Program-made: the position numbers and the translations under genes
Notes under the pieces: model-generated
Seen by the model: the letters and a program-made list of their open reading frames with translations, nothing else
The model's database searches: none
What the model was told of the DNA's origin: nothing
Shown here: piece after piece, positions 42,600 through 51,485 of the stretch
Numbering within the stretch: the first letter of the stretch is position 1
How the letters are laid out: every line of letters starts with the position of its first letter
DNA from: Skeletonema tropicum
Taxonomy: Eukaryota; Bacillariophyta; Thalassiosirophyceae; Thalassiosirales; Thalassiosiraceae
NCBI GenBank assembly: GCA_037178625.1
Contig: CM074133.1
Location: 868,001 to 932,000 of the forward strand
DNA: 64,000 bases
Direction of reading: 5' to 3'

Positions 42600-43973
42600 T
42601 CAAAACTGCTTCAGAAAGTTCAAACTCAAATCCAATATATTATCAGAAGCCTCAAGCACATCCGCATCGCCCAACGCAAGGAATTTACCCAAACGACGCA
42701 GCAACGCCTTTGGCAGCCAAAACCCTACATCACAAAAGTTTTGATGCTTCGTATTTGGAATCACATGAAGTGTCGATTCTGGAATAGTTCCATCATGTTT
42801 GTTGTTGTATGCATTAATGTTGTTAGCGAGTGTTGTCGTGGCAGCATACATTTTTTTGTAACCTGCAAATTGTGCCGAGTTGATGAAAATAGACGGAATC
42901 GTCACGCCATTTTTGTGTTCGATCATGTGACTCTTTGCATTTCCGTCGTTTGCTCCGTTGGGCCAATCTTCACCAAACGCTTCTGGAGGGAAATTGTAGA
43001 CATATCCTTTTGACGAGTAATCTATATGGAACCAGCCGTCCAAAAATACTGCACATTGATATCGTTTTGGTTCAACTGTCGCAGCCAAAGCGCTTGTGGT
43101 GCATCCGTAGCTAAACCCTGATGCAATCACCTTTTTCTCGTCTAATTTTGGTCGAATTTGATGCAATATGGGATGATCAAAATCGTGACCACCTCGTTCT
43201 TCTCCCAGTAACCATTTTGTGGCATACAAAAACTCCTTAGCTCTATAGGATACTTGTTCCAGCCTATGATTGGGAGAATAATCGTCTCCATTTGGTAAAT
43301 GTTCATAGAATTTGCATGTTCCATCCGGCATGGGGACACGGGAGCTGCTCCCATCGCGATGATGAATACAGGCCACGACGTATCCCCGTTTGGCCAGGGC
43401 TGCACAGAATAGAGCGTTTTCTTCTCCGGTTCCTGTCAAGCCATGGCTAAACATGACGAGGCTGCTATTGTTGTTGACTGGTGAATATCTTACTGGAGTA
43501 TCATCTTTGTCCGTAGGAACGAGTGCTGTATCAGGAATCTTGAGGAATCGAACTGGAAAAATCAATGATATCAACCACATGAGTGGTCGGATGACAAATC
43601 TAAATAACTTTGTTGTGTGACGAGCTAGTGCAATGTGTGCAAATCCCTGTAGCACATAGGAAACTCGATTGTTGATAAAATAATTTGCTTTCTTTATTTG
43701 ACGTGGTTTTGGTGGGGCGGCGGTGGTGGTATCAGCTGGGAAGAATAGTCGAATAGGTGGACGCTCGTGGTTGGATGCGGAGGATGGGAGATCGAGAACT
43801 CCAACTACTGGAGCGTCGCCTACCAGCAGACGGTGTGGCGAGTGAAAGAGAGGCGCTACTTTCATGATAGGCACGATGATTGTTACGATTATGTCGCGGC
43901 GATTGCGACGGAGCCTAAAGTGTTGGCTATTTGTGCAATAGAAGAATGAAGAAAAGCAATGCATGCAAAGCAC
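42600..43973 (-). CDS. PAF-acetylhydrolase-like lipase (family II)
   Basis: Alpha/beta hydrolase resembling plasma/type II platelet-activating-factor acetylhydrolase, which removes short or oxidised sn-2 acyl chains from phospholipids. Visible motifs: VMFSHGLTGTGEENALFCAA (oxyanion strand), YVVACIHHRDGSSS, nucleophile GFSYG near residue 284, Asp in VFLDGW, and the terminal His in NTKHQNFCD. A start at the internal MKVAPLFHSPHRLLVG is plausible, because relatives begin near that point; the ORF itself opens at 43973. An N-terminal hydrophobic stretch before the domain (VIRPLMWLISLIFPV) may act as a membrane anchor. The C-terminus overlaps no other supported gene. Confidence 0.85.
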   Translation of the reverse strand: MLCMHCFSSFFYCTNSQHFRLRRNRRDIIVTIIVPIMKVAPLFHSPHRLLVGDAPVVGVLDLPSSASNHERPPIRLFFPADTTTAAPPKPRQIKKANYFINNRVSYVLQGFAHIALARHTTKLFRFVIRPLMWLISLIFPVRFLKIPDTALVPTDKDDTPVRYSPVNNNSSLVMFSHGLTGTGEENALFCAALAKRGYVVACIHHRDGSSSRVPMPDGTCKFYEHLPNGDDYSPNHRLEQVSYRAKEFLYATKWLLGEERGGHDFDHPILHQIRPKLDEKKVIASGFSYGCTTSALAATVEPKRYQCAVFLDGWFHIDYSSKGYVYNFPPEAFGEDWPNGANDGNAKSHMIEHKNGVTIPSIFINSAQFAGYKKMYAATTTLANNINAYNNKHDGTIPESTLHVIPNTKHQNFCDVGFWLPKALLRRLGKFLALGDADVLEASDNILDLSLNFLKQF

Positions 43974-44048
43974 AGCGCAGCAACAGACACGGACACGTCA
44001 TTCAGGCTCATGCATACTTCTTAGAGGCAACAGACACGTCATTCAATT

Positions 44049-44288
44049 GTTTCACAAAAGTTGCAGATTTCACACACTTTTCGCACACTTCTCGCACACT
44101 TCTCGCACACTTTTCACGGTTTCGCACACTTCTCGCACACTTTTCACGGTTTCGCACACTTCTCGCACACTTTTCACGGGTGAAAAGTGTGCGAGAAGTG
44201 TACGAAAAGTGTGTGAAGGGTGAAAAGTGTGCGAGAAGTGTGCGAAAAGTGTGTGAAACTTGTGTGAAATCTGCAACTTTTGTGAAAC
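44049..44288. mobile_element. Foldback element with tandem 30 bp units
   Basis: A 240 bp near-perfect inverted repeat. The outer arms are GTTTCACAAAAGTTGCAGAT at 44049 and its complement ending at 44288. Inside are about three 30 bp units built from CGCACACTTCTCGCACAC and TTTTCACGG on the left. The centre is near 44178-44180 and inverted units lie on the right. It would form a long hairpin. No obvious target-site duplication or ORF is seen. A left-truncated copy begins at 47300. Confidence 0.8.
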
Positions 44289-44680
44289 TTTCTTCACATG
44301 AAAGGTATTCACGGGCAACCGATAAAGCGGGCATGTGGGCGTGACCACATGATGGCCTGGTTTTCCAGAAGAATTTGCTAGGGTATTTTTAGCTCATTTT
44401 ACCTCATTATCCAGAGTTGGGGGCCCCGCGTTAAAAAAACTGATAACAATCCCTCAAAAAGCGATTCGATTTTGTTCTCATCCTCTTCACGCCTCACGCT
44501 TCATTTCTTCTTTGGTGCGTGTTGGCTGTTGGCTGTTGCGGTGGGGGTTGCTGGCTCATAAAGTTGACAGAGTATTGAACTAAACACAACATCATCTGTC
44601 TTGCTTCTCTCACTACGCCATACATAATTGGTGGTGCTGGACAGCCTCTCACGGTCTCCTCACAACATATCTCCAAGCCG
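44289..44680. promoter_or_regulatory. Upstream region of the beta-lactamase-like gene, copy 1
   Basis: About 390 bp between the foldback and the ORF, duplicated at 47505-47896, so each gene copy keeps the same promoter region. The sequence holds no supported ORF. Confidence 0.4.
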
Positions 44681-45949
44681 ATGCCACTGCTACACAAAAT
44701 AATGACCACCAAATCAGCTACCTCCATAACAGCCTTGCTGCTACTGCAATTGGTAACATCTACTCTCGGTACCAACACAACGCGCATCATCGATCTATCG
44801 CAAGATATCCCACTAGACATAGGAGCCATTATATCCTCACCCGGTGCCAGAGCAATTCAAGAAGCTGCATCGCAAGATCCACTCATCCGAGCTGCCATCG
44901 TACTCGAGCATGGCGACATAGTTTCTTCCTACCATCGTGATGATGTCGATCCCAACGGGACTACGTTTGAAGTTTATAGTACAACGAAAAGCTGGGTGTC
45001 TCTAATGATCGGCATGTTGGTAGAGGATGGCTTACTCTCTCTTGATGAAACGCTTGGTGATATCTTTGCAAATGATGATGCATGGGCAGATGTGACAGAT
45101 GGGAGCACCGACTTCCGAAAGAATGCGACCATTGAAGAGATGCTCACCATGACATCAGGCCTTATCTCATCTACTAAAGACCCATTTGGGTTTGCAAACT
45201 GTTTCGGTGGCTGTACATTGGCAGACTCTCTATCCGTTCCGGATATTGGAGTCAAGGGTGAATTTTCCTATCTGGCAGCGAGCCAGATTCCGAGTTATAT
45301 CATTCAAGAGCGCAGTGGTATGACTCCAAGACAATATCTGGAAAAGCATGTGATGGGTAAACTAGGTATTAGTGGAGATGAATACGATTGGCAGAAAAAT
45401 GATGATGGAATCGAGGCGGGGTATCATGGTTTATTGCTAACTCCGATGCAAATGGCTAAATTTGGACAATTGTATTTGCAAGGGGGTCGAACAAATCCAT
45501 CCAATGATGAACGTGTGATCTCACAGGAATGGATAGATGCCTCATTTACGCAGTATGCTATGGAAGATGCATTTGGATTGCCATATGGCTATTTGTTTTG
45601 GGGCATGGGATCAGCGTATTGCGCTATTGGCATGGGCGCACAAGTCATATGTGTAGACCGTGATCTTGGTCGAGTGGCGATTCAACAGAGGGACTTGGAT
45701 TGGGGATCAATCGATGACATGCAAGGATTGGAACACTTGGTTGTTACATCTGTTGCCTTGAATGGGACATTGTCGTTTCGTGCTTCTGATGATGGAATAA
45801 TGGGAAGTAGTCCAACGCAACCTAAAGATGATGAAAAGGAATCTGCATCCCTGTCAGAGAGGGATACAAGTGACGATGTACAACTCGTCGCAACATCTGT
45901 GTGGTTGATTTTGACTTTGAGTTTATCTGTGCTAGTTGTAGTGTGCTGA
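44681..45949 (+). CDS. Secreted serine beta-lactamase-fold hydrolase, copy 1
   Basis: A 422-residue protein of the class C beta-lactamase/penicillin-binding-protein-like family, whose eukaryotic members are esterases or peptidases. It has an N-terminal signal peptide (ITALLLLQLVTSTLGT). The SxxK catalytic motif is in YSTTKSW near residue 99. The second catalytic Tyr is probably in FSYLAAS, and the usual YxN Asn is replaced. Family features include LTMTSGL, YLEKHVMGKLGI and a GYGYLFW-like strand. A Ser/Asp-rich stalk and a terminal hydrophobic helix (LVATSVWLILTLSLSVLVVV) follow, suggesting a GPI or membrane anchor on the cell surface. The start could be the second Met (MTTKSATS). The protein is identical in the second copy. 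Confidence 0.87.
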   Translation: MPLLHKIMTTKSATSITALLLLQLVTSTLGTNTTRIIDLSQDIPLDIGAIISSPGARAIQEAASQDPLIRAAIVLEHGDIVSSYHRDDVDPNGTTFEVYSTTKSWVSLMIGMLVEDGLLSLDETLGDIFANDDAWADVTDGSTDFRKNATIEEMLTMTSGLISSTKDPFGFANCFGGCTLADSLSVPDIGVKGEFSYLAASQIPSYIIQERSGMTPRQYLEKHVMGKLGISGDEYDWQKNDDGIEAGYHGLLLTPMQMAKFGQLYLQGGRTNPSNDERVISQEWIDASFTQYAMEDAFGLPYGYLFWGMGSAYCAIGMGAQVICVDRDLGRVAIQQRDLDWGSIDDMQGLEHLVVTSVALNGTLSFRASDDGIMGSSPTQPKDDEKESASLSERDTSDDVQLVATSVWLILTLSLSVLVVVC

Positions 45950-46068
45950 GATTAGTAACTATTCATTGCATCCTTCATTAACTTTCATGAGTTAATTGTG
46001 TAAGGTAATGCAGCGTGGTGTATGGTAATTAGCGTGTATTAAGGCCTTCAGAACCACAGCCTTGATAT

Positions 46069-46084
46069 ATGACGACTTCCGCAG
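46069..46084. repeat. Target-site duplication, left
   Basis: ATGACGACTTCCGCAG, repeated exactly at 46406-46421. Unit 2 has a single copy at 49285-49300 (the empty site). Confidence 0.93.
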
Positions 46085-46405
46085 GGGTGGTGTGGTGTAG
46101 TGGTATCACCGCCTCTCTTCTGGTTCGGGGTCTTGGGTTCGAGTCTCCCCCGTGCCAAATCCTGGCTGTTAGAGGTGTCGCAGCTCGGAGTGCGATCTGG
46201 GAAAAAAGACCATTACTTGGTTTGGAATTTCATATCACTGCCTCTTTGCTAATTCCGGGGTGATGGAAAAACTGTTGGTTATTTGCTTAATTACACTCGA
46301 AGGGTAGTAACTTGTGACATTGCTCTAGATAATTGTAGATAATTTCGCCCCTGGAGGGCCAACCATGACGTACTTTAAGATTTCCGTTAATTTTTTTTTT
46401 TTTTT
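46085..46405 (+). mobile_element. tRNA-derived SINE with T-tail
   Basis: A 321 bp insertion absent from the otherwise matching unit 2. It is flanked by a perfect 16 bp target-site duplication and ends in about 15 T. Its head carries RNA polymerase III promoter boxes: A-box-like TGGTGTAGTGG at 46093-46103 and B-box-like GGTTCGAGTCT at 46136-46146, with a partial CCGTGCC acceptor-like segment after it. The body after 46160 is not tRNA-like. No ORF. This is the structure of a short interspersed retroelement mobilised by a partner LINE, of the T-tailed kind known from plants. Confidence 0.88.
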
Positions 46406-46421
46406 ATGACGACTTCCGCAG
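46406..46421. repeat. Target-site duplication, right
   Basis: Exact copy of 46069-46084 directly after the T-tail. Confidence 0.93.
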
Positions 46422-46930
46422 CGCCGAAGTACCATGGGAACAGGATACTTCTTACTTGAACTTACTTAGCATAGCCCTTCTCATCCTCACAAGAACAATC
46501 AATGTGCATGTTTCCACTCAATCTCAATTATTTTCTTCTTTGAACCACGATCAGAAAAAGCAAGATCAGTAGATAGATACAGTTCAAGTACAGGGATTCT
46601 CGATGCTTTAAAATCTCGAAGGGGAAATGCACGGACGTTGGTTTTCCCATCTAATAGAGAAGTCATCGTATCATCATCTGTGAGAGAATCACGGAATGAC
46701 CGCGGTTTGTGTGTGGGAACCGTTGTTTGTATGTGGGTCAAAGGAATGACTGGGTTAGTGAGTGGGGCTTCTGGTTTGTACTTGACACGTAAGGAATGGT
46801 CGTAACGGCATTAGAATCCCAGAAGACAGTCATGACTGTGGCCCTAACGTTCTCACATAAACCTAAAAAACAAATCCAAAATTGTGGCGTGCAGGTGTGA
46901 GCGAAGAAGCAGTCCAAGGCTAACAACATT

Positions 46931-47560
46931 ATGATGAACTCTAACTTTAGCAACATTGATGTTGTCAACGGGCGCGGACAAGGCGTCCAGCGCCTACCAG
47001 GCAACGTGATGTTTAGAAAACTTGTGTCTGCCCACAAGCGGACTTATGCACAAGCGCCCAAATCGCATAAAGTGAAGGTTGCACAAGGCATAGTTATCGC
47101 GCTTCGTCGGTTCGGTGCCAAATTCTTAGAGTTCGATACCAAGAAGAGACGCTATTACGACATAGGGGACGAAAAGGCCGCGATTAAGACGGGCCAAGCC
47201 TTAAGGGAAGGTCAGGTCAAAATTAAACGAGAGCTAGCCGCTGAGGCTGTAAAAGGGATCTCAAGCTCAGATCATTCTTCTTTCATCACTTCAAGTGACC
47301 ACACTTCTCGCACACTTCTCGCACACTTTTCACGGTTTCGCACACTTCTCGCACACTTTTCACGGTTTCGCACACTTCTCGCACACTTTTCACGGGTGAA
47401 AAGTGTGCGAGAAGTGTACGAAAAGTGTGTGAAGGGTGAAAAGTGTGCGAGAAGTGTGCGAAAAGTGTGTGAAACTTGTGTGAAATCTGCAACTTTTGTG
47501 AAACTTTCTTCACATGAAAGGTATTCACGGGCAACCGATAAAGCGGGCATGTGGGCGTGA
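46931..47560 (+). pseudogene. DUF6824-family gene, copy A, truncated and fused to foldback
   Basis: The first 120 or so codons are a DUF6824-type protein (NIDVVNGRGQGVQRLPGN, VMFRKLVSAHKRTY, FGAKFLEFDTKKRRYYDIG, AAIKTGQALREGQ). At 47299 the duplication junction replaces the rest with foldback sequence, which by chance stays open and encodes TLLAHFSRFR-type repeats to a stop at 47558-47560. The result is a 209-codon chimeric ORF. The original C-terminus is lost. Confidence 0.8.
47300..47504. mobile_element. Foldback element, left-truncated copy
   Basis: Copy of 44084-44288 lacking the outer left arm; the duplication breakpoint cut it. Confidence 0.8.
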
Positions 47561-47896
47561 CCACATGATGGCCTGGTTTTCCAGAAGAATTTGCTAGGGT
47601 ATTTTTAGCTCATTTTACCTCATTATCCAGAGTTGGGGGCCCCGCGTTAAAAAAACTGATAACAATCCCTCAAAAAGCGATTCGATTTTGTTCTCATCCT
47701 CTTCACGCCTCACGCTTCATTTCTTCTTTGGTGCGTGTTGGCTGTTGGCTGTTGCGGTGGGGGTTGCTGGCTCATAAAGTTGACAGAGTATTGAACTAAA
47801 CACAACATCATCTGTCTTGCTTCTCTCACTACGCCATACATAATTGGTGGTGCTGGACAGCCTCTCACGGTCTCCTCACAACATATCTCCAAGCCG

Positions 47897-49165
47897 ATGC
47901 CACTGCTACACAAAATAATGACCACCAAATCAGCTACCTCCATAACAGCCTTGCTGCTACTGCAATTGGTAACATCTACTCTCGGTACCAACACAACGCG
48001 CATCATCGATCTATCGCAAGATATCCCACTAGACATAGGAGCCATTATATCCTCACCCGGTGCCAGAGCAATTCAAGAAGCTGCATCGCAAGATCCACTC
48101 ATCCGAGCTGCCATCGTACTCGAGCATGGCGACATAGTTTCTTCCTACCATCGTGATGATGTCGATCCCAACGGGACTACGTTTGAAGTTTATAGTACAA
48201 CGAAAAGCTGGGTGTCTCTAATGATCGGCATGTTGGTAGAGGATGGCTTACTCTCTCTTGATGAAACGCTTGGTGATATCTTTGCAAATGATGATGCATG
48301 GGCAGATGTGACAGATGGGAGCACCGACTTCCGAAAGAATGCGACCATTGAAGAGATGCTCACCATGACATCAGGCCTTATCTCATCTACTAAAGACCCA
48401 TTTGGGTTTGCAAACTGTTTCGGTGGCTGTACATTGGCAGACTCTCTATCCGTTCCGGATATTGGAGTCAAGGGTGAATTTTCCTATCTGGCAGCGAGCC
48501 AGATTCCGAGTTATATCATTCAAGAGCGCAGTGGTATGACTCCAAGACAATATCTGGAAAAGCATGTGATGGGTAAACTAGGTATTAGTGGAGATGAATA
48601 CGATTGGCAGAAAAATGATGATGGAATCGAGGCGGGGTATCATGGTTTATTGCTAACTCCGATGCAAATGGCTAAATTTGGACAATTGTATTTGCAAGGG
48701 GGTCGAACAAATCCATCCAATGATGAACGTGTGATCTCACAGGAATGGATAGATGCCTCATTTACGCAGTATGCTATGGAAGATGCATTTGGATTGCCAT
48801 ATGGCTATTTGTTTTGGGGCATGGGATCAGCGTATTGCGCTATTGGCATGGGCGCACAAGTCATATGTGTAGACCGTGATCTTGGTCGAGTGGCGATTCA
48901 ACAGAGGGACTTGGATTGGGGATCAATCGATGACATGCAAGGATTGGAACACTTGGTTGTTACATCTGTTGCCTTGAATGGGACATTGTCGTTTCGTGCT
49001 TCTGATGATGGAATAATGGGAAGTAGTCCAACGCAACCTAAAGATGATGAAAAGGAATCTGCATCCCTGTCAGAGAGGGATACAAGTGACGATGTACAAC
49101 TCGTCGCAACATCTGTGTGGTTGATTTTGACTTTGAGTTTATCTGTGCTAGTTGTAGTGTGCTGA
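47897..49165 (+). CDS. Secreted serine beta-lactamase-fold hydrolase, copy 2
   Basis: Protein identical over 422 residues to the copy at 44681-45949, with the same signal peptide, STTK catalytic motif and C-terminal hydrophobic anchor, and the same upstream region. Both copies therefore appear functional and recently duplicated, doubling dosage of this putative cell-surface hydrolase. An allelic copy placed in tandem by the assembler is possible, but the clean junction and the SINE in only one unit favour a real duplication. Confidence 0.87.
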   Translation: MPLLHKIMTTKSATSITALLLLQLVTSTLGTNTTRIIDLSQDIPLDIGAIISSPGARAIQEAASQDPLIRAAIVLEHGDIVSSYHRDDVDPNGTTFEVYSTTKSWVSLMIGMLVEDGLLSLDETLGDIFANDDAWADVTDGSTDFRKNATIEEMLTMTSGLISSTKDPFGFANCFGGCTLADSLSVPDIGVKGEFSYLAASQIPSYIIQERSGMTPRQYLEKHVMGKLGISGDEYDWQKNDDGIEAGYHGLLLTPMQMAKFGQLYLQGGRTNPSNDERVISQEWIDASFTQYAMEDAFGLPYGYLFWGMGSAYCAIGMGAQVICVDRDLGRVAIQQRDLDWGSIDDMQGLEHLVVTSVALNGTLSFRASDDGIMGSSPTQPKDDEKESASLSERDTSDDVQLVATSVWLILTLSLSVLVVVC

Positions 49166-49809
49166 GATTAGTAACTATTCATTGCATCCTTCATTAACTT
49201 TCATGAGTTAATTGTGTAAGGTAATGCAGCGTGGTGTATGGTAATTAGCGTGTATTAAGGCCTTCAGAACCACAGCCTTGATATATGACGACTTCCGCAG
49301 CGCCGAAGTACCATGGGAACAGGATACTTCTTACTTGAACTTACTTAGCATAGCCCTTCTCATCCTCACAAGAACAATCAATGTGCATGTTTCCACTCAA
49401 TCTCAATTATTTTCTTCTTTGAACCACGATCAGAAAAAGCAAGATCAGTAGATAGATACAGTTCAAGTACAGGGATTCTCGATGCTTTAAAATCTCGAAG
49501 GGGAAATGCACGGACGTTGGTTTTCCCATCTAATAGAGAAGTCATCGTATCATCATCTGTGAGAGAATCACGGAATGACCGCGGTTTGTGTGTGGGAACC
49601 GTTGTTTGTATGTGGGTCAAAGGAATGACTGGGTTAGTGAGTGGGGCTTCTGGTTTGTACTTGACACGTAAGGAATGGTCGTAACGGCATTAGAATCCCA
49701 GAAGACAGTCATGACTGTGGCCCTAACGTTCTCACATAAACCTAAAAAACAAATCCAAAATTGTGGCGTGCAGGTGTGAGCGAAGAAGCAGTCCAAGGCT
49801 AACAACATT
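49166..49809. other. Intergenic region of unit 2 with empty SINE site
   Basis: Corresponds to 45950-46930 without the SINE. The single target site is at 49285-49300. The part after about 49400 is also similar to the upstream region of the third DUF6824 gene (51190-51480), for example TTTGAACCACG and AGAAAAAGCAAGATC. Confidence 0.55.
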
Positions 49810-50575
49810 ATGATGAACTCTAACTTTAGCAACATTGATGTTGTCAACGGGCGCGGACAAGGCGTCCAGCGCCTACCAGGCAACGTGATGTTTAGAAAAC
49901 TTGTGTCTGCCCACAAGCGGACTTATGCACAAGCGCCCAAATCGCATAAAGTGAAGGTCGCACAAGGCATAGTTATCGCGCTTCGTCGGTTCGGTGCCAA
50001 ATTCTTAGAGTTCGATACCAAGAAGAGACGCTATTACGACATAGGGGACGAAAAGGCCGCGATTAAGACGGGCCAAGCCTTAAGGGAAGGTCAGGTCAAA
50101 ATTAAACGAGAGCTAGCCGCTGAGGCTGTAAAAGGGATCTCAAGCTCATGAGCATTCTTCTTTCATCACTTCAAGTGACCAATCCTTAGAAGAATCTTAC
50201 GCAAATCTATCTATTCAGATCTTACAATCATTGATGGTTGAGGATGAAAAGGTGATTGTGGAAGATAAGTCGCCTTATCAAAGTCCAGCGCCAACTAAGC
50301 AATCATCGAATAGTGCTCTGCAAGAAGAGTCAAAGTCTAGTAACCCTCTTAGCAATCCGTCAGATAGTGAAACATCACTACGTGCGATCTTTGATGATAG
50401 GATTGCATCAGAGAGTGAGTCTTCTGTCCAATTACTGAGTACTACTGATGAAAAGATCAATGATGTCCTTGAAGAAATGGGTTTCGAGTTCGATCTCAGT
50501 GAAATGGAAAGGGATGCTGTACTCTGCTCAATGAGTCTCGGTGATGACGAAAATGTCATGGCCAAGATTGTATAA
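49810..50575 (+). pseudogene. DUF6824-family gene, copy B (frameshifted)
   Basis: Starts as copy A, but at 50148-50153 the sequence AGCTCATGAGCATTC replaces AGCTCAGATCATTC of copies A and C. This adds one base and creates a TGA stop after 113 codons. In the next frame the protein continues to a stop at 50573-50575 with an acidic Ser-rich tail (SLEESYANLSIQILQSL, EEMGFEFDLSEMERD, GDDENVMAKIV), closely matching copy C. The intact form would be about 255 residues. Either the gene is dead, or only the N-terminal domain is made. Confidence 0.75.
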
Positions 50576-51485
50576 ATGTTTACTGTAATACGTAGGTGGT
50601 CATATAATTGTAAAAACACATTATTGCTAAATAATCCTCTTTATTAAAAGTCGAATGGTACCTACAGATATATCACCTCTGTTCTACTGCGAAGTTGTAC
50701 CAGACCTTGTCGTCCTTACTCTCCCATACTTCCTTCAGCACTGATATGACGAGGAACAGCTTTTGTGTCACTGCTGATGTAGAAGGCTTATCCTTCTCGG
50801 CTGTTGTTCAGCCGGCTGATTGACGACGAAGATATTCAAAGCAACAAAAGCAAAGGAAGCAAATGAATGATAACACTGTGTGCGTTACACCTGTAAAAAA
50901 ATACTCAGAGAGATGATGAAAAAATGAGAATCCGATGCCAGCTAGCTACCAGTTCTCCGCAGCATAGGAAAAGACTACTTATTTAGCCTTTCTCACCTCT
51001 ATTTTTAAGAAAATTAAAGGAAGTGAACACAACTCGAAATGTACTCCCTTAGGTAATAATTATTGCTAAATATAGGCTAGTATCGAGGGACAAATCGATA
51101 GTGTCAGCTATTTCGCTCATTCCTGTTTGAGGTGGGGGTAAGTCAAAGTTGGGGGTACAGTTCGAGGGGTTGAATTCAGTTCCACGTTCCACGTGGCCCA
51201 AAAGCAAGATCAAATATTTTCTCTTTTCTTTGAACCACGCTCCAGAAAAAGCAAGATCTAAGAATCGCCAAGATACCTGAAGCAAAGGTGAATATAGGTT
51301 GGTCCTTTGATCTTGCCCTGCGAAGACAGTCATGCCCCAAGATACTCTCACAGCAAGACTCGGAACATCTTCGAAGTGCCTCGAAAGATGTAATCTGGAT
51401 AATTAGAACACAAACCTGTCAGGTTTGCCCTTCAGGTATGCCCTCACAAAACTTTGTGGTGTGCAGAGAGTCCAAGTCTATCACT
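50576..51485. other. Intergenic region
   Basis: About 900 bp between copies B and C. It holds the 3' UTR of B and the promoter of C. Its last 300 bp resemble the upstream region of copies A and B. No other gene is seen. Confidence 0.5.

Larger units (their letters stand above)
45950..46930. other. Intergenic region of unit 1 with SINE insertion
   Basis: Between the beta-lactamase-like gene and the DUF6824 gene. Apart from the SINE at 46085-46405 it holds no supported gene. The two short minus-strand ORFs here recur in unit 2 but have no recognisable content. Confidence 0.5.
44084..47299. repeat. Tandem duplication, unit 1 (with SINE)
   Basis: Matches 47300-50178 at a constant offset of 3216 bp before the SINE and 2879 bp after it. 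The unit carries the foldback right part, a beta-lactamase-like gene and the start of a DUF6824 gene. The junction at 47299/47300 fuses the DUF6824 gene to the foldback element. Confidence 0.92.
47300..50178. repeat. Tandem duplication, unit 2
   Basis: Second unit without the SINE. It starts inside the foldback element (position equivalent to 44084) and ends where unit 1 would cross the junction. One T-to-C difference is visible (47080 versus 49959), along with a small change at 50148-50153. Confidence 0.92.

Noticed and set aside
44049..44288. CRISPR-like array from repeated CACACTTCTCGCACAC units
   Set aside because: There are no unique spacers. The units are contiguous and inverted about a centre, which is a foldback, and the genome is eukaryotic.
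46085..46160. Possible functional tRNA gene
   Set aside because: The A and B boxes are present, but acceptor, anticodon and T stems do not pair properly, and the sequence lies at the head of an inserted element, so I call it a SINE head.
46499..46741. Minus-strand 80-codon ORF upstream of DUF6824 copy A, repeated at 49378-49620
   Set aside because: It is preserved only because the whole unit is duplicated. No domain, and it overlaps the likely promoter of the DUF6824 gene.
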